NCBI GenBank assembly: GCA_015067895.1
Contig: SVLP01000009.1
Location: forward strand, 5,003-69,002
Length of the DNA: 64,000 bases
Direction: 5' to 3'
Origin: Oscillospiraceae bacterium
Lineage (GTDB): Bacteria; Bacillota_A; Clostridia; Oscillospirales; Oscillospiraceae
Shown: piece by piece, positions 16,818 through 25,153 of the stretch
Layout of the letters: each line of letters begins with the position of its first letter
Position numbering within the stretch: the stretch's first letter is position 1
Position numbers and translations under genes: made by a program
The notes under the pieces: generated by a model
What the model was told of the DNA's origin: nothing
Database searches by the model: none
Seen by the model: the letters and a program-made list of their open reading frames with translations, nothing else

Positions 16818-18746
16818 ATGAGTAAGATCCTGTTCGACATCGAGGGCGGCAAGCCCGTATCCATCGAGTGCAACCCCGGCGACAACCTTCTGGAGCTGGC
16901 GAGAAGAGCCAACGTGGCCATCGATGCCCCCTGCTCCGGCAACGGCTCCTGCGGCAAGTGCCGCGTCCGGCTGACGGAGGGCGAGCTGGAGTCCATCAAG
17001 TCCCGCCACATCTCCGACGAGGAGTGGGAGCTGGGCTGGCGGCTCAGCTGCAACAGCAAGGTGGTGGGCGACGCCACCGTCTTCGTGCCCGATATCGCCT
17101 CCGCCTACCAGAGCCGCATGAAGACCGCCGACCTGTCCACCGGCAAGGAGGTCGCCATCTTCGAGGAGCTCCAGGAGAACCTGAAGGCCGCAGGCGTGGA
17201 ATTCATCAACGACTTCATGGCCCTGGATCTTCAGCTGGAGGAGCCCACCCTGGACGACACCATGCCCGACAATGAGCGGCTGGAGTGGGCCGTCAAGGCG
17301 GCCGTGGAGGTGGAATTCGTGAAGATCCCCTTCGCCGTCATGGTGAAGCTGGCTGCCACCCTCCGGGACAATAACTTCCACGTGATCGTCAAGGGCCGCC
17401 ACACCGGCGACACCTTCCACTGCATGGATATCTGCGCCCCCGACGATGACAAGCTCCTGGGCTGCGCCATCGACATCGGCACCACCACCGTGACCATGGT
17501 GCTGGTGGACATGACCACCGGCAAGATCCTGGCCAAGGGCTCCAGCGGCAACGGCCAGATCCGCTACGGCGCTGACGTCATCAACCGCATCATCGAGCAG
17601 GGCCGCCAGGGGGGCAGGAAGAAGCTCCAGGACGCCATCGTCAAGGAGACGCTGACCCCCATCATGGCAAGCCTGTGCAAGTCCATCGGCGTTTCCGCCC
17701 GCTCCATTCTGCAGCTGTGCATCGGCTCCAACACCACCATGAACCATCTGCTGCTGGGCGTGGACGCCCAGTCCGTCCGGATGGAGCCCTACATCCCCAG
17801 CTTCTTCGGCTGGGAGGGTCTGCTGGCCGGTGACCTGCATCTGCCCGCCCATCCCCTGGCTCCCGTCCGCATCGCCCCCAACATCGGCTCCTACGTGGGC
17901 GGCGACATCACCGCCGGTACTCTGGCATCCCTGATCTGGGACAAGGACGAGATGAGCCTGTTCATCGACCTGGGCACCAACGGCGAGCTGGTCTTCGGCA
18001 ACCGGGACTTCCTGATGAGCTGCGCCTGCTCCGCCGGCCCCGCCTTCGAGGGCGGCGACATCAGCTGCGGCATGCGCGCCACCGACGGCGCCATCGAGGC
18101 CTGTAAGCTGGACAAGGACACCATGGAGCCCACCTTCGAGATCGTGGGTGATGAAGGACAGAAGCCCGTTGGCATCTGCGGCTCCGGCATCATCGACATC
18201 ATCTCCGAGCTCTACCGCTGCGGCATCATCAACGCCAGGGGCCTGTTCAACCGGGAGGGCAAGCGCGTCCGCCGGGACGCCCACGGCATGGGCCGCTTCG
18301 TGCTGGCCTTTGAGGAGGAGTCCGAGACGGGCCGGGAGGTCTCCATCAACGAGGTGGACATCGACAACTTCATCCGGGCCAAGGGCGCCATCTTCTCCGC
18401 CATCGAGACCCTGCTGAGCTCCGTGGACATGACCGTCGAGTGCATCGACCATGTGTACGTGGCAGGCGGCATTGGCTCCGGCATCAACATGAAAAACGCC
18501 GTCAACATCGGCATGTTCCCCGACGTGGAGCTGGAGAAGTTCAGCTATATCGGCAACTCCTCCCTGACCGGTGCCTACGCCATGTGCGTCAGCGACATGG
18601 CCAATGAGAAGTGCGCGGAGGTGGCCGCCAACATGACCTATCTGGAGCTGAGCACCTATCCCGGCTACATGGATTCCTTCGTGGCCGCCTGCTTCCTGCC
18701 CCACACCGACGCGCGGCTGTTCCCCCACAGCGTCCAGGAGATGTGA
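16818..18746 (+). CDS. RACo-type corrinoid-protein reductive activator (2Fe-2S + ASKHA, DUF4445), 642 aa
   Basis: ATP-dependent activator that re-reduces corrinoid cofactors from inactive Co(II) to Co(I). An N-terminal ferredoxin-like domain (about 1-85) holds the cluster cysteines in APCSGNGSCGKCRV and a later SCNSK. A linker follows, then an actin-like ATPase: GCAIDIGTTTVTMVL (phosphate 1), LFIDLGTNGELVF, and VYVAGGIGSGINM. Length and order match RACo. AAGGAG lies 7 bases before the ATG. The downstream VOC gene begins 1 base after the stop. No corrinoid methyltransferase is in the window, so its client is encoded elsewhere. Confidence 0.88.
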   Translation: MSKILFDIEGGKPVSIECNPGDNLLELARRANVAIDAPCSGNGSCGKCRVRLTEGELESIKSRHISDEEWELGWRLSCNSKVVGDATVFVPDIASAYQSRMKTADLSTGKEVAIFEELQENLKAAGVEFINDFMALDLQLEEPTLDDTMPDNERLEWAVKAAVEVEFVKIPFAVMVKLAATLRDNNFHVIVKGRHTGDTFHCMDICAPDDDKLLGCAIDIGTTTVTMVLVDMTTGKILAKGSSGNGQIRYGADVINRIIEQGRQGGRKKLQDAIVKETLTPIMASLCKSIGVSARSILQLCIGSNTTMNHLLLGVDAQSVRMEPYIPSFFGWEGLLAGDLHLPAHPLAPVRIAPNIGSYVGGDITAGTLASLIWDKDEMSLFIDLGTNGELVFGNRDFLMSCACSAGPAFEGGDISCGMRATDGAIEACKLDKDTMEPTFEIVGDEGQKPVGICGSGIIDIISELYRCGIINARGLFNREGKRVRRDAHGMGRFVLAFEEESETGREVSINEVDIDNFIRAKGAIFSAIETLLSSVDMTVECIDHVYVAGGIGSGINMKNAVNIGMFPDVELEKFSYIGNSSLTGAYAMCVSDMANEKCAEVAANMTYLELSTYPGYMDSFVAACFLPHTDARLFPHSVQEM

Positions 18747-18747
18747 T

Positions 18748-19128
18748 ATGTTCCTGGGAAAACAGCACCACATCGCCGTCATTTCCTCCAGCTGGGAAGC
18801 GGCGAGGGAGTTTTATATCGACAAGCTGGGCTTTTCGCTGATCCGGGAGGTCTACCGCCCCGCCCAGGACGACTACCTGCGGATGCTGCGGCAGGGGGAC
18901 ACCACCCTGGAGCTGTTCATCCGGCCCGATGCCCCCCAGCGGGTGACGAACCCGGAAGCACAGGGATTGCGCCATCTGGCCTTCCATGTGGAGGACATCG
19001 AGCCCGCCGTGGCCTGGCTGACAGAGCAGGGCATCGAAACGGAGCCCATCCGGGAGGACAAGTTCAACGGCGGCCGGTTCACCTTCTTCAAGGATCCCGA
19101 CGGCCTGCCCCTGGAGCTGCACGAGTAA
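18748..19128 (+). CDS. VOC-family (glyoxalase/bleomycin resistance fold) protein, 126 aa
   Basis: Two beta-alpha-beta-beta-beta modules typical of the vicinal-oxygen-chelate fold: HHIAVISSSWEAAREFYIDK and LRHLAFHVEDIEPAVAWL. Likely metal ligands are H8, E53 in TLELFI, H71 and E123 in PLELHE. Members isomerise or cleave small metabolites, or bind drugs; the closest look is to SMU1112c/YaeR-type proteins of unknown substrate. It begins one base after the RACo stop, so it is in the same operon. Confidence 0.83.
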   Translation: MFLGKQHHIAVISSSWEAAREFYIDKLGFSLIREVYRPAQDDYLRMLRQGDTTLELFIRPDAPQRVTNPEAQGLRHLAFHVEDIEPAVAWLTEQGIETEPIREDKFNGGRFTFFKDPDGLPLELHE

Positions 19129-19131
19129 AAA

Positions 19132-19289
19132 AGCCTTCCCCTCTGGGGAAGGTGCCCCAACGCGCAAAGCGCGGTAGTGGCGGATGAGGCTGGTACGCGG
19201 TACGTATTCGCCGGAACGCAGCAGAAGAAGCAGCGCAGTACCGCACCTCACATAAGCCCTCCGGGCCATCCTCCCCAAAGGGGGAGGGC
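19132..19289. repeat. Palindromic intergenic repeat, copy B
   Basis: Opens with CCTTCCCCTCTGGGGAAGG and ends with CCTCCCCAAAGGGGGAGG, enclosing a GCGCAAAGCGC stem and a less symmetrical centre. It fills the space between the VOC stop and the DUF3786 gene and would lie inside their shared transcript. Confidence 0.65.
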
Positions 19290-19318
19290 ATGAATACACC
19301 AAAAGGAGCTAACTGCAC

Positions 19319-19927
19319 ATGCAGATCGAAAACCACAAGGAAGAGGTTCCCTTTTCCCATTATGAAGAAAAATTCAGGGCTCTGGATCCTGCGGATGCCG
19401 CCGGGCGGCTGCCCTTCGTGGGCTGGGACGGCAGTGCCTTCACCATGAAGCTGCTGGGCCGGACTTACCGCATCACCTGGCCCGAATACACCATCGAAGC
19501 CGACGACGGCTTCCAGCCCCCTCTGCCGGTGCAGACCTTCCTGCTGCGCCGTCTGCTGGAGGGCACCGCGAAGGAGTGGCTGGGCACCTGGAAGACCTTC
19601 CGGGAGATGCCCTGGGGTGAAATGTACAACACCCCCTACACTGGCCGCGTCCTGAGCCGGGCGGCCTATGGCTTCGGCTTCAAGCTGGGCAAGTTCGCTG
19701 CCGCCTGCGAAAAGCTGGGGGCGAAGAAGCTCAGCCACGGCGACGCAGGCTACGAGTTCGAATTCTTCGGCCCCTTCAAAATGCAGATCCTCCTGTGGGA
19801 GGGCGACGATGAATTCCCCCCCAATGCCCAGGTGCTCTACACCGAGAACTTCGCCGACTGCTTCGCGGCGGAGGATCGTGTGGTGGCGGGCGACATCCTC
19901 ATCAGCCACATCAAGGCTGCCATGTAA
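19319..19927 (+). CDS. DUF3786 domain protein, 202 aa
   Basis: A soluble protein of the DUF3786 family, recognised from the early FRALDPADAAGRLPF and the block GRTYRITWPEYTIE, then QTFLLRRLLEG and ending in VLYTENFADCFAAEDRVVAGDIL. The family is frequent in anaerobes that use corrinoid and C1 enzymes; its function is unknown. Its position behind RACo fits that association. AAGGAG lies 10 bases before the ATG. Confidence 0.8.
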   Translation: MQIENHKEEVPFSHYEEKFRALDPADAAGRLPFVGWDGSAFTMKLLGRTYRITWPEYTIEADDGFQPPLPVQTFLLRRLLEGTAKEWLGTWKTFREMPWGEMYNTPYTGRVLSRAAYGFGFKLGKFAAACEKLGAKKLSHGDAGYEFEFFGPFKMQILLWEGDDEFPPNAQVLYTENFADCFAAEDRVVAGDILISHIKAAM

Positions 19928-19934
19928 ACAAACT

Positions 19935-19960
19935 GAGCGCACCGCTTTCGCGGTGCGCTC
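19935..19960. terminator. Hairpin between convergent genes
   Basis: GAGCGCACCG / CGGTGCGCTC is a perfect 10-bp stem with a 6-base loop, between the DUF3786 stop and the ABC-exporter stop. It probably serves both strands. Confidence 0.7.
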
Positions 19961-19970
19961 TTGTGCGTTA

Positions 19971-21857
19971 TCAGGCGTTGCGCAGCTGCTCCTTGCTGTA
20001 CTGGAGCATATAGAGCTGATGATAGCGGCCCCGCTGGGCCAGCAGCTCCTGGTGGGTGCCCTGCTCGACGATCTGGCCGTCGGAGAGCAGAATGATGTTG
20101 TCGCAGTGCTGGATGGTACTCAGGCGGTGGGCCACGATCAGCATGGTGCCGATGTTCTTCATCCGCTCCAGGGAGTCCTGGATCAGCAGCTCCGTCTCCG
20201 TGTCGATGTTGGCGGTTGCTTCATCCAAAATCATGACGGCGGGCTTGTGGATGATGGTGCGGGCAAAGCTCAGCAGCTGCCGCTGACCGGCGGAGAAGTT
20301 GTTGCCCCGCTCCCGGACGACCTCGCTTAAGCCCTGCTCCAGACGGCCGATAAACTTGTCGGCGTTGACATACCGGCAGGCATCCATGACCTCTTCATCC
20401 GGGATGCCCTCGGAGCGCAGCAGGATGTTGCTGCGGATATCGCCTGCGAAGAGGAAGACGTCCTGGAGCATCTGGCCGAAGTGGCGGCGCAGGGAGGAAA
20501 TTTTGATTTTTTTGATGTCGATGCCGTCGATCAGGATCTGGCCCTTCTGGATGTCGTAATTGCGGCAGATCAGGCTGAGGATGGTGGTCTTGCCGGAGCC
20601 GGTGGAGCCCACGAAGGCCACGGCCTGACCGGCATCCACATGGAAGCTGACACCCTTGAGCACCCACTCGCCGGGCTTGTAGGCGAACCAGACGTCCTTG
20701 AATTCGATCTCGCCGCGGATCTCGTCCAGCTCTATGGCGTCTTCCTCGTCCACCACCTGGGGCTCCAGGTCGAGGATGGAGAAGATCTTCTCGGCGGCGG
20801 CGAAGCTGCGCTGGAGCATGTCGAACTGCTCCGCCAGGGTCTGGATGGGGTTAAAGAATTTGCCGATGTACATGTAGAAGGACACCACCACGGCGCTGTC
20901 GATGACCTGGCCAAACCAGCTCAGCCCCAGGATATGGGCCCGGGAGCCGAGATACAGCAGGCACAGGGTCGAGGAGATGTTCAGCATGTACACCATGGGC
21001 CGGAAGATGCCGAAGACCAGCATCCGGCCCAGCTTGGCCTTACGAAGGGCGCGGGTGCGCACCATGAAATCCTCCATCTTCCGATCCTCCCGGTTGAAGA
21101 TCTGGATGATCTTCATGCCGGAAAGGTTCTCGGAGAGGAAGGTGTTCAGATCGGTGGTGGCGTTGGTGACCATGCGGTGGGCCTTCCGTGAAAAGCGCCG
21201 GAACATGATGGTAAAGAGCACGATGAAGGGCACGAAGCACAGCACCATCAGTGTCAGGGCGTAGTTCAGCACCAGCATGGCACCCAGCACACCGAAAATG
21301 ACCATCACGTTCTTCACCAGGGTCACCAGGATGTTGGTGAACATGTAGCTGATGGCGTTGGGGTCGTTGGAGACTCTGGTCACCAGGGTGCCCACGGGGA
21401 TGTTGTTGAGCTGGTCGTGGCTGAGCCGTTCGATGTGGGTGAAGACATCCAGACGGATCTGGGACAGGATCTTCTGGCCGGTCTTCTGCAGCAGCATGGC
21501 CTGGGCGTAGGTGCAGACCAGGCTGACCATCAAAATGGAGCCGTAGACCGCCACCATGGCGTAAAGCTCACGGAGCTCGAAGTCCCCCTGCACCATGCCG
21601 ACGAGCTTGCCCACCAGCAGGGGAGAGACCACATCGTAGATCACGGAGAAGAGCATGACCAGGAGCGTCAGGGCGAACTGCTTCCAGTAGGGCTTGGCGT
21701 AACACAGAAGCCGCCGGATGATCTCCCGGTCGTCCATGTTCCGGTCAAAGCCCATGGTCTCCTTTTTGTTCTTTTCCAGGGCGTAGGCCACCAGGAACAG
21801 GATCGTGAACACGCCGATGATGGCTCCCACGATCAAAATGGGCAGAAACTCATGCAT
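19971..21857 (-). CDS. ABC exporter subunit 2 (canonical Walker B), 628 aa
   Basis: A half-transporter with six membrane helices (about 1-330) and a nucleotide-binding domain. Walker A is AFVGSTGSGKTTI and Walker B is VMILDEATANID with the catalytic glutamate. The signature reads FSAGQ rather than SGGQ. With the upstream partner this forms a heterodimer of the BmrCD/TM287-288 type: its altered signature completes the partner's degenerate site. An extra N-terminal helix (LPILIVGAIIGVFTILFLVAY) precedes the usual start. The ATG at 21857 has AAGGAGG 8 bases upstream and overlaps the partner's stop by 8 bases. Confidence 0.92.
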   Translation of the reverse strand: MHEFLPILIVGAIIGVFTILFLVAYALEKNKKETMGFDRNMDDREIIRRLLCYAKPYWKQFALTLLVMLFSVIYDVVSPLLVGKLVGMVQGDFELRELYAMVAVYGSILMVSLVCTYAQAMLLQKTGQKILSQIRLDVFTHIERLSHDQLNNIPVGTLVTRVSNDPNAISYMFTNILVTLVKNVMVIFGVLGAMLVLNYALTLMVLCFVPFIVLFTIMFRRFSRKAHRMVTNATTDLNTFLSENLSGMKIIQIFNREDRKMEDFMVRTRALRKAKLGRMLVFGIFRPMVYMLNISSTLCLLYLGSRAHILGLSWFGQVIDSAVVVSFYMYIGKFFNPIQTLAEQFDMLQRSFAAAEKIFSILDLEPQVVDEEDAIELDEIRGEIEFKDVWFAYKPGEWVLKGVSFHVDAGQAVAFVGSTGSGKTTILSLICRNYDIQKGQILIDGIDIKKIKISSLRRHFGQMLQDVFLFAGDIRSNILLRSEGIPDEEVMDACRYVNADKFIGRLEQGLSEVVRERGNNFSAGQRQLLSFARTIIHKPAVMILDEATANIDTETELLIQDSLERMKNIGTMLIVAHRLSTIQHCDNIILLSDGQIVEQGTHQELLAQRGRYHQLYMLQYSKEQLRNA

Positions 21858-23631
21858 GGCGGGCACCTCCTTCCTCTTCCAGCTTTTGCAGCTCCACCAT
21901 CTTCCGGTAGTCGGGGCAGCGGCTCAGGAGCTGGGCGTGGGTGCCCACGTCCACCAGCTTACCCTCGTCGATGAAAAGGATCTTGTCCATGGCTTCGATG
22001 GTGCTGATCCGGTGGGCGATGAGGATGGTGGTCTTTCCGGCCCGGGTCTGGCGGAGGTTCTTCAGGATGGTCTTCTCGGTCCTGGTGTCCACGGCGGAGA
22101 CGCTGTCGTCCAGAATCAGCACGGGGCTGTCCTTGAGGAGCGCCCGGGCGATGGAGATGCGCTGCTTCTGGCCGCCGGAGACGGTGACGCCCCGCTCGCC
22201 CAGGACGGTGTCGTAGCCCAGCTGGAACTCCTGGATGTTGTCGTCCACATCGGAGAGCCTGGCGGCATCGATGATGCGGGAGCGGTCGAAGGACTCCACG
22301 CCGAAGGCGATGTTGTTTTCAATGGTATCGGAGAAAAGGAAATTGTCCTGGGGCACGTAGGCGCAGCCCTCCCGCACCGAGCGGATGGAAATGTCGTTCA
22401 CATCTCGCCCGTCCAGGAACACGGTGCCGTCGGGGACATTGTAGGTGCGCAGGATCAGATCCACCAGGGTGGTCTTGCCGGAGCCGGTCTTGCCCACCAG
22501 ACCCACGTTTTCACCGGCCCGGATGGTGAAGGACACATTCTCCAGGGCATCGAACTCGCCGTCTGGGTAGCGGAAGGTCAGGTTTCTGAATTCGATGTCG
22601 CCCCGGATGTTCTGAAGGTCTTCCACGCCGGGACGGTCGGTGACATTGACCTCCGCGTCCAGAAGCTCCGAGATGCGATCCAGGGAGGCCTTGCCCCGGG
22701 AGGTCATGTCGATGAGCTCCGAGACCGCCATGATGGGCCAGACCACGGATGTGAAGTAGCTGATGAACTCCACCAGCATGCCCGCGCTGAACTTGCCGTT
22801 ATACACCAGGTAGCCGCCGTAGCCCAGGATGACGCAGATGACGCTTTCGACGAAGAGCATGACCAGGATGCGCATAAGCACCGATGCTTTCGTGTGGTCG
22901 ATGTTGGCTTTTTCGTTCTCCACGTTGAGCTTTTTGAAGGCCATCAGCTCCGCCGACTCCTTGACGAAGGCCTTGATGACGGCGATGCCGGAGAAGCTCT
23001 CCTGGGCGAAATCCGAAAGCTTGGAGAAAGCGGCCTGGCGGATGTCCCATTTTTTCATCATATACCGGCCCAGCACCGTGGCGGAAGCCAGCAGGAAGGC
23101 CATGGGGATCAGGGACAGCACGGTCAGCAGGATATCCAGCTTCACCATCTTGCCCACTGCCAGCAGACCCATGAAGATGGCGTCGCAGAACATCATGACG
23201 CCCCAGCCGAAGCACTCCTGGACGGTGTCCAGATCGTTGGTGAACAGACTCATCAGGTTGCCCACCTTGTTGATCTGGTAGTATTCCCGGCTTAAGTGCC
23301 GGGCGTGGTCGAACATCTTGCCCCGGAGCTGGGCCTCCAGCAGGATGGACGCACCGAAGAAGCAGACGCGCCAGAGGAACCGGCCCACCACCACAGATAG
23401 GATCACGCCCACCATGGGCATGCAGATGACCTCCAGCAGGAACTCCAGGTCAAAGACCCGGCTGACCCCGTCCACCGTCACCGACCCGGCGAACATGCCG
23501 TCGATGACCATCTGGTACAGCTCCGGGATCACCAGCTGTAAATAGTCCACCGCGATCAGCGCCAGCAGACCGAACAAAAGCATCGGCGCGTAGCGCAGGT
23601 AATAGCGGTTGATGTGTTTGCCGAATATCAC
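21850..23631 (-). CDS. ABC exporter subunit 1 (degenerate Walker B), GTG start, 593 aa
   Basis: Partner half-transporter. Six membrane helices are followed by Walker A (GLVGKTGSGKTTL), signature VSGGQKQR, and Walker B VLILDDSVSAVD, in which aspartate replaces the catalytic glutamate, the mark of the non-hydrolysing site in heterodimeric exporters. The GTG at 23631 was chosen because AAAAGGAGG lies 8 bases upstream; an in-frame ATG 8 codons earlier would place that site inside the gene. Substrates of such pairs are drugs, peptides or lipids. A palindrome overlapping the promoter suggests repressor control. Confidence 0.91.
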   Translation of the reverse strand: MIFGKHINRYYLRYAPMLLFGLLALIAVDYLQLVIPELYQMVIDGMFAGSVTVDGVSRVFDLEFLLEVICMPMVGVILSVVVGRFLWRVCFFGASILLEAQLRGKMFDHARHLSREYYQINKVGNLMSLFTNDLDTVQECFGWGVMMFCDAIFMGLLAVGKMVKLDILLTVLSLIPMAFLLASATVLGRYMMKKWDIRQAAFSKLSDFAQESFSGIAVIKAFVKESAELMAFKKLNVENEKANIDHTKASVLMRILVMLFVESVICVILGYGGYLVYNGKFSAGMLVEFISYFTSVVWPIMAVSELIDMTSRGKASLDRISELLDAEVNVTDRPGVEDLQNIRGDIEFRNLTFRYPDGEFDALENVSFTIRAGENVGLVGKTGSGKTTLVDLILRTYNVPDGTVFLDGRDVNDISIRSVREGCAYVPQDNFLFSDTIENNIAFGVESFDRSRIIDAARLSDVDDNIQEFQLGYDTVLGERGVTVSGGQKQRISIARALLKDSPVLILDDSVSAVDTRTEKTILKNLRQTRAGKTTILIAHRISTIEAMDKILFIDEGKLVDVGTHAQLLSRCPDYRKMVELQKLEEEGGARHA

Positions 23632-23672
23632 GACGATAACCTCCTTTTGTTCCATGATGGAACGACAGATGT

Positions 23673-23707
23673 ATTGTAGCAAAAAACGGTTGCAAATGCA
23701 ACCGTTT
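23673..23707 (-). promoter_or_regulatory. ABC-exporter promoter overlapped by a perfect palindrome
   Basis: On the minus strand TTGCAT and TACAAT are 17 bases apart. AAACGGTTGCA / TGCAACCGTTT (23684-23707, 11-bp arms) covers the -35 and most of the spacer. GTTGCA...TGCAAC sites of this kind are used by MarR-type repressors of Firmicute exporters. No regulator gene is adjacent. Confidence 0.65.
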
Positions 23708-23723
23708 GCGCGAAAAAAGCCAA

Positions 23724-23853
23724 GCCTCCCCCATTTGGCGTTAGCCAAATGGGGGAGGTGGCCCGCGTCAGCGGGTCGGAGGGGGCCATGCGTTGGTCGC
23801 CCCCTCAGTCGCTGCGCGACAGCTCCCCCATCCCTTACGGGACAGGGGAGCCT
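23724..23853. repeat. Palindromic intergenic repeat, copy C
   Basis: Begins GCCTCCCCCATTTGGC with its mirror GCCAAATGGGGGAGG and ends in CAGCTCCCC...GGGGAGCC, with a CAGTCGCTGCGCGACAG stem between. Lies between the degV stop and the ABC promoter. Confidence 0.65.
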
Positions 23854-23865
23854 GTTTTATATAGG

Positions 23866-24702
23866 TCAGAGCTTCACATACTGGATGGCCATGCACTTGG
23901 GGCCGCCCTGGGTGATGAAGGCGGGGGACAGGGGGACGATCTCGTACCGGGCCCCGGGCATGGCGGAGCGCAGCTGCTCCAGAGCCAGCTCGGCCTTCTC
24001 GGGGGCGGCGGCATGGGAGATGTAGACCTTCCAGCCGGCTCCGATCCCGGCCTTGACCAGGGCCTCCACCACGTATTTCACCGCATGCTTGAAGCCCCGG
24101 CGGATGCCGGCGACCGTAAGGCGGGTGCCGTCGTCGGTCTGAGTCATGACGGGAGCCAGGCCCGCCAGCTTGCCCACATGGCTGACCAGGGGGCTCAGCC
24201 GTCCGCCCCGGCGGAGGTAATCGAAGTCCGCAGGGATCAGGTAGCTCTTCGCGCTGTCCATCCGCTCGTTCAGCCAGGCCAGCAGCTCCTCCATGGCCGC
24301 GCCGTTTTTCGCCATTTCCACAGCGCCCTCCACCAGATAGCGGTGGGGGCCGCAGAGGGTGCGGGTGTTGACCACGGTGATGTCGTCGCAGTTGTCGCAG
24401 AGCTCGGCGGCGGCGGCGGCACTCTGCCAGGTGCCGGACAGGCCGTGGGCCATGGAGATGTTCAGGATCTGCTCCCCGGCGAACTCCTCGTACAGCGCGG
24501 TGACCTCGCCGATGGCGGGCTGGGAGGAGGTGGGCATGTGCCCCTCGTTGATGATGGAAACGAACTGATCGGAGGAGATCTCGTCGAATTCCCGGTAGCT
24601 CTTGCCCGCGATGGTCACGGACAGGGGCGACACGGCAAAGCCCGCGTCCCGGGCCTGCCGGGTGGAGTAGAGAGTGGATGTATCGGAGATGATGCGAACC
24701 AT
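23866..24702 (-). CDS. DegV-family fatty-acid-binding protein, 278 aa
   Basis: DegV (FakB-like) proteins bind a fatty acid and present it to a FakA kinase. The opening MVRIISDTSTLYSTRQARD carries the S/D-x-S-x-L motif, TSSQPAIGEV is the conserved T-S-Q-P block, and FDYLRRGGRLSPL is the R-G-G-R-(L/I) motif. The ATG at 24702 starts at the family's usual N-terminus; AGAGG lies 10 bases upstream. A longer frame runs through the promoter and is rejected. A second DegV is at 28281. No fakA is in the window. Confidence 0.9.
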   Translation of the reverse strand: MVRIISDTSTLYSTRQARDAGFAVSPLSVTIAGKSYREFDEISSDQFVSIINEGHMPTSSQPAIGEVTALYEEFAGEQILNISMAHGLSGTWQSAAAAAELCDNCDDITVVNTRTLCGPHRYLVEGAVEMAKNGAAMEELLAWLNERMDSAKSYLIPADFDYLRRGGRLSPLVSHVGKLAGLAPVMTQTDDGTRLTVAGIRRGFKHAVKYVVEALVKAGIGAGWKVYISHAAAPEKAELALEQLRSAMPGARYEIVPLSPAFITQGGPKCMAIQYVKL

Positions 24703-24736
24703 AGGCGGTACCTCTTCTTTCTCTGGATAACACAAT

Positions 24737-24798
24737 ATCGGTTTTTCAAAAACCGATGGTATTTCCATCATTGTACCAGTCCATGGTCGAAAAGTCAA
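24737..24798 (-). promoter_or_regulatory. Promoter and downstream operator of degV (24702)
   Basis: TTGACT (24793-24798) and TACAAT (24770-24775) are 17 bases apart on the minus strand. Just past the expected start of transcription, ATCGGTTTTT-C-AAAAACCGAT (24737-24757) is a perfect 10-bp-arm palindrome, placed as a road-block operator or leader hairpin. Confidence 0.6.
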
Positions 24799-24840
24799 TG
24801 AGATGGTCGAATCTGTCGATAGAAACCGCGGCGTTCTCTC

Positions 24841-25121
24841 TTTGTAGGGCGGGGTCATGACCCCGCCGACCACGTTTGTTGAATGCCACTGGTGCTTCGT
24901 TCCTGAAACGTAACAAAACGCTGTCATCGCGAGGAGCGAAGCGACGTGGCGATCTCCTGGAACCAGGTGCAGATACCAACACCGTACCAGGAGATTGCCA
25001 CGCCTTCGGCTCGCAATGACAGTTGAAATCGAAGGATGGTTCTTCTATTTCTCTGTATGATATCATCCAAACTGGTCGGCGGGGTGGTGCTCCGCGTATC
25101 AAGTGCCGCCCGCCCTACAAA
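24841..25121. repeat. Composite repeat: TTTGTAGGGC element with a nested GTCATYGCGAG palindrome
   Basis: The outer ends are TTTGTAGGGC and GCCCTACAAA. Nested inside at 24921-25021 is a palindromic block related to the core of the 4842 and 15357 elements (GTCATCGCGAGGAGCGAAGC ... GGCTCGCAATGAC), without their terminal repeats. The stretch 24799-25120 holds no gene. Confidence 0.65.
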
Positions 25122-25150
25122 AGCCCCCGGACAGGATCGTCCGGGGGCTT
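25121..25150 (-). terminator. Intrinsic terminator of mnmG
   Basis: AAGCCCCCGGAC / GTCCGGGGGCTT is a perfect 12-bp stem 4 bases past the mnmG stop, with TTTG following on the minus strand. Its last base meets the outer end of the composite repeat. Confidence 0.8.
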
Positions 25151-25153
25151 GGA

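Noticed and set aside
16713..18782. Long open frame opposite the RACo gene
   Set aside because: Low-complexity Gly/Ala/Val/His translation typical of antisense frames; the RACo reading has clear cluster and ATPase motifs.
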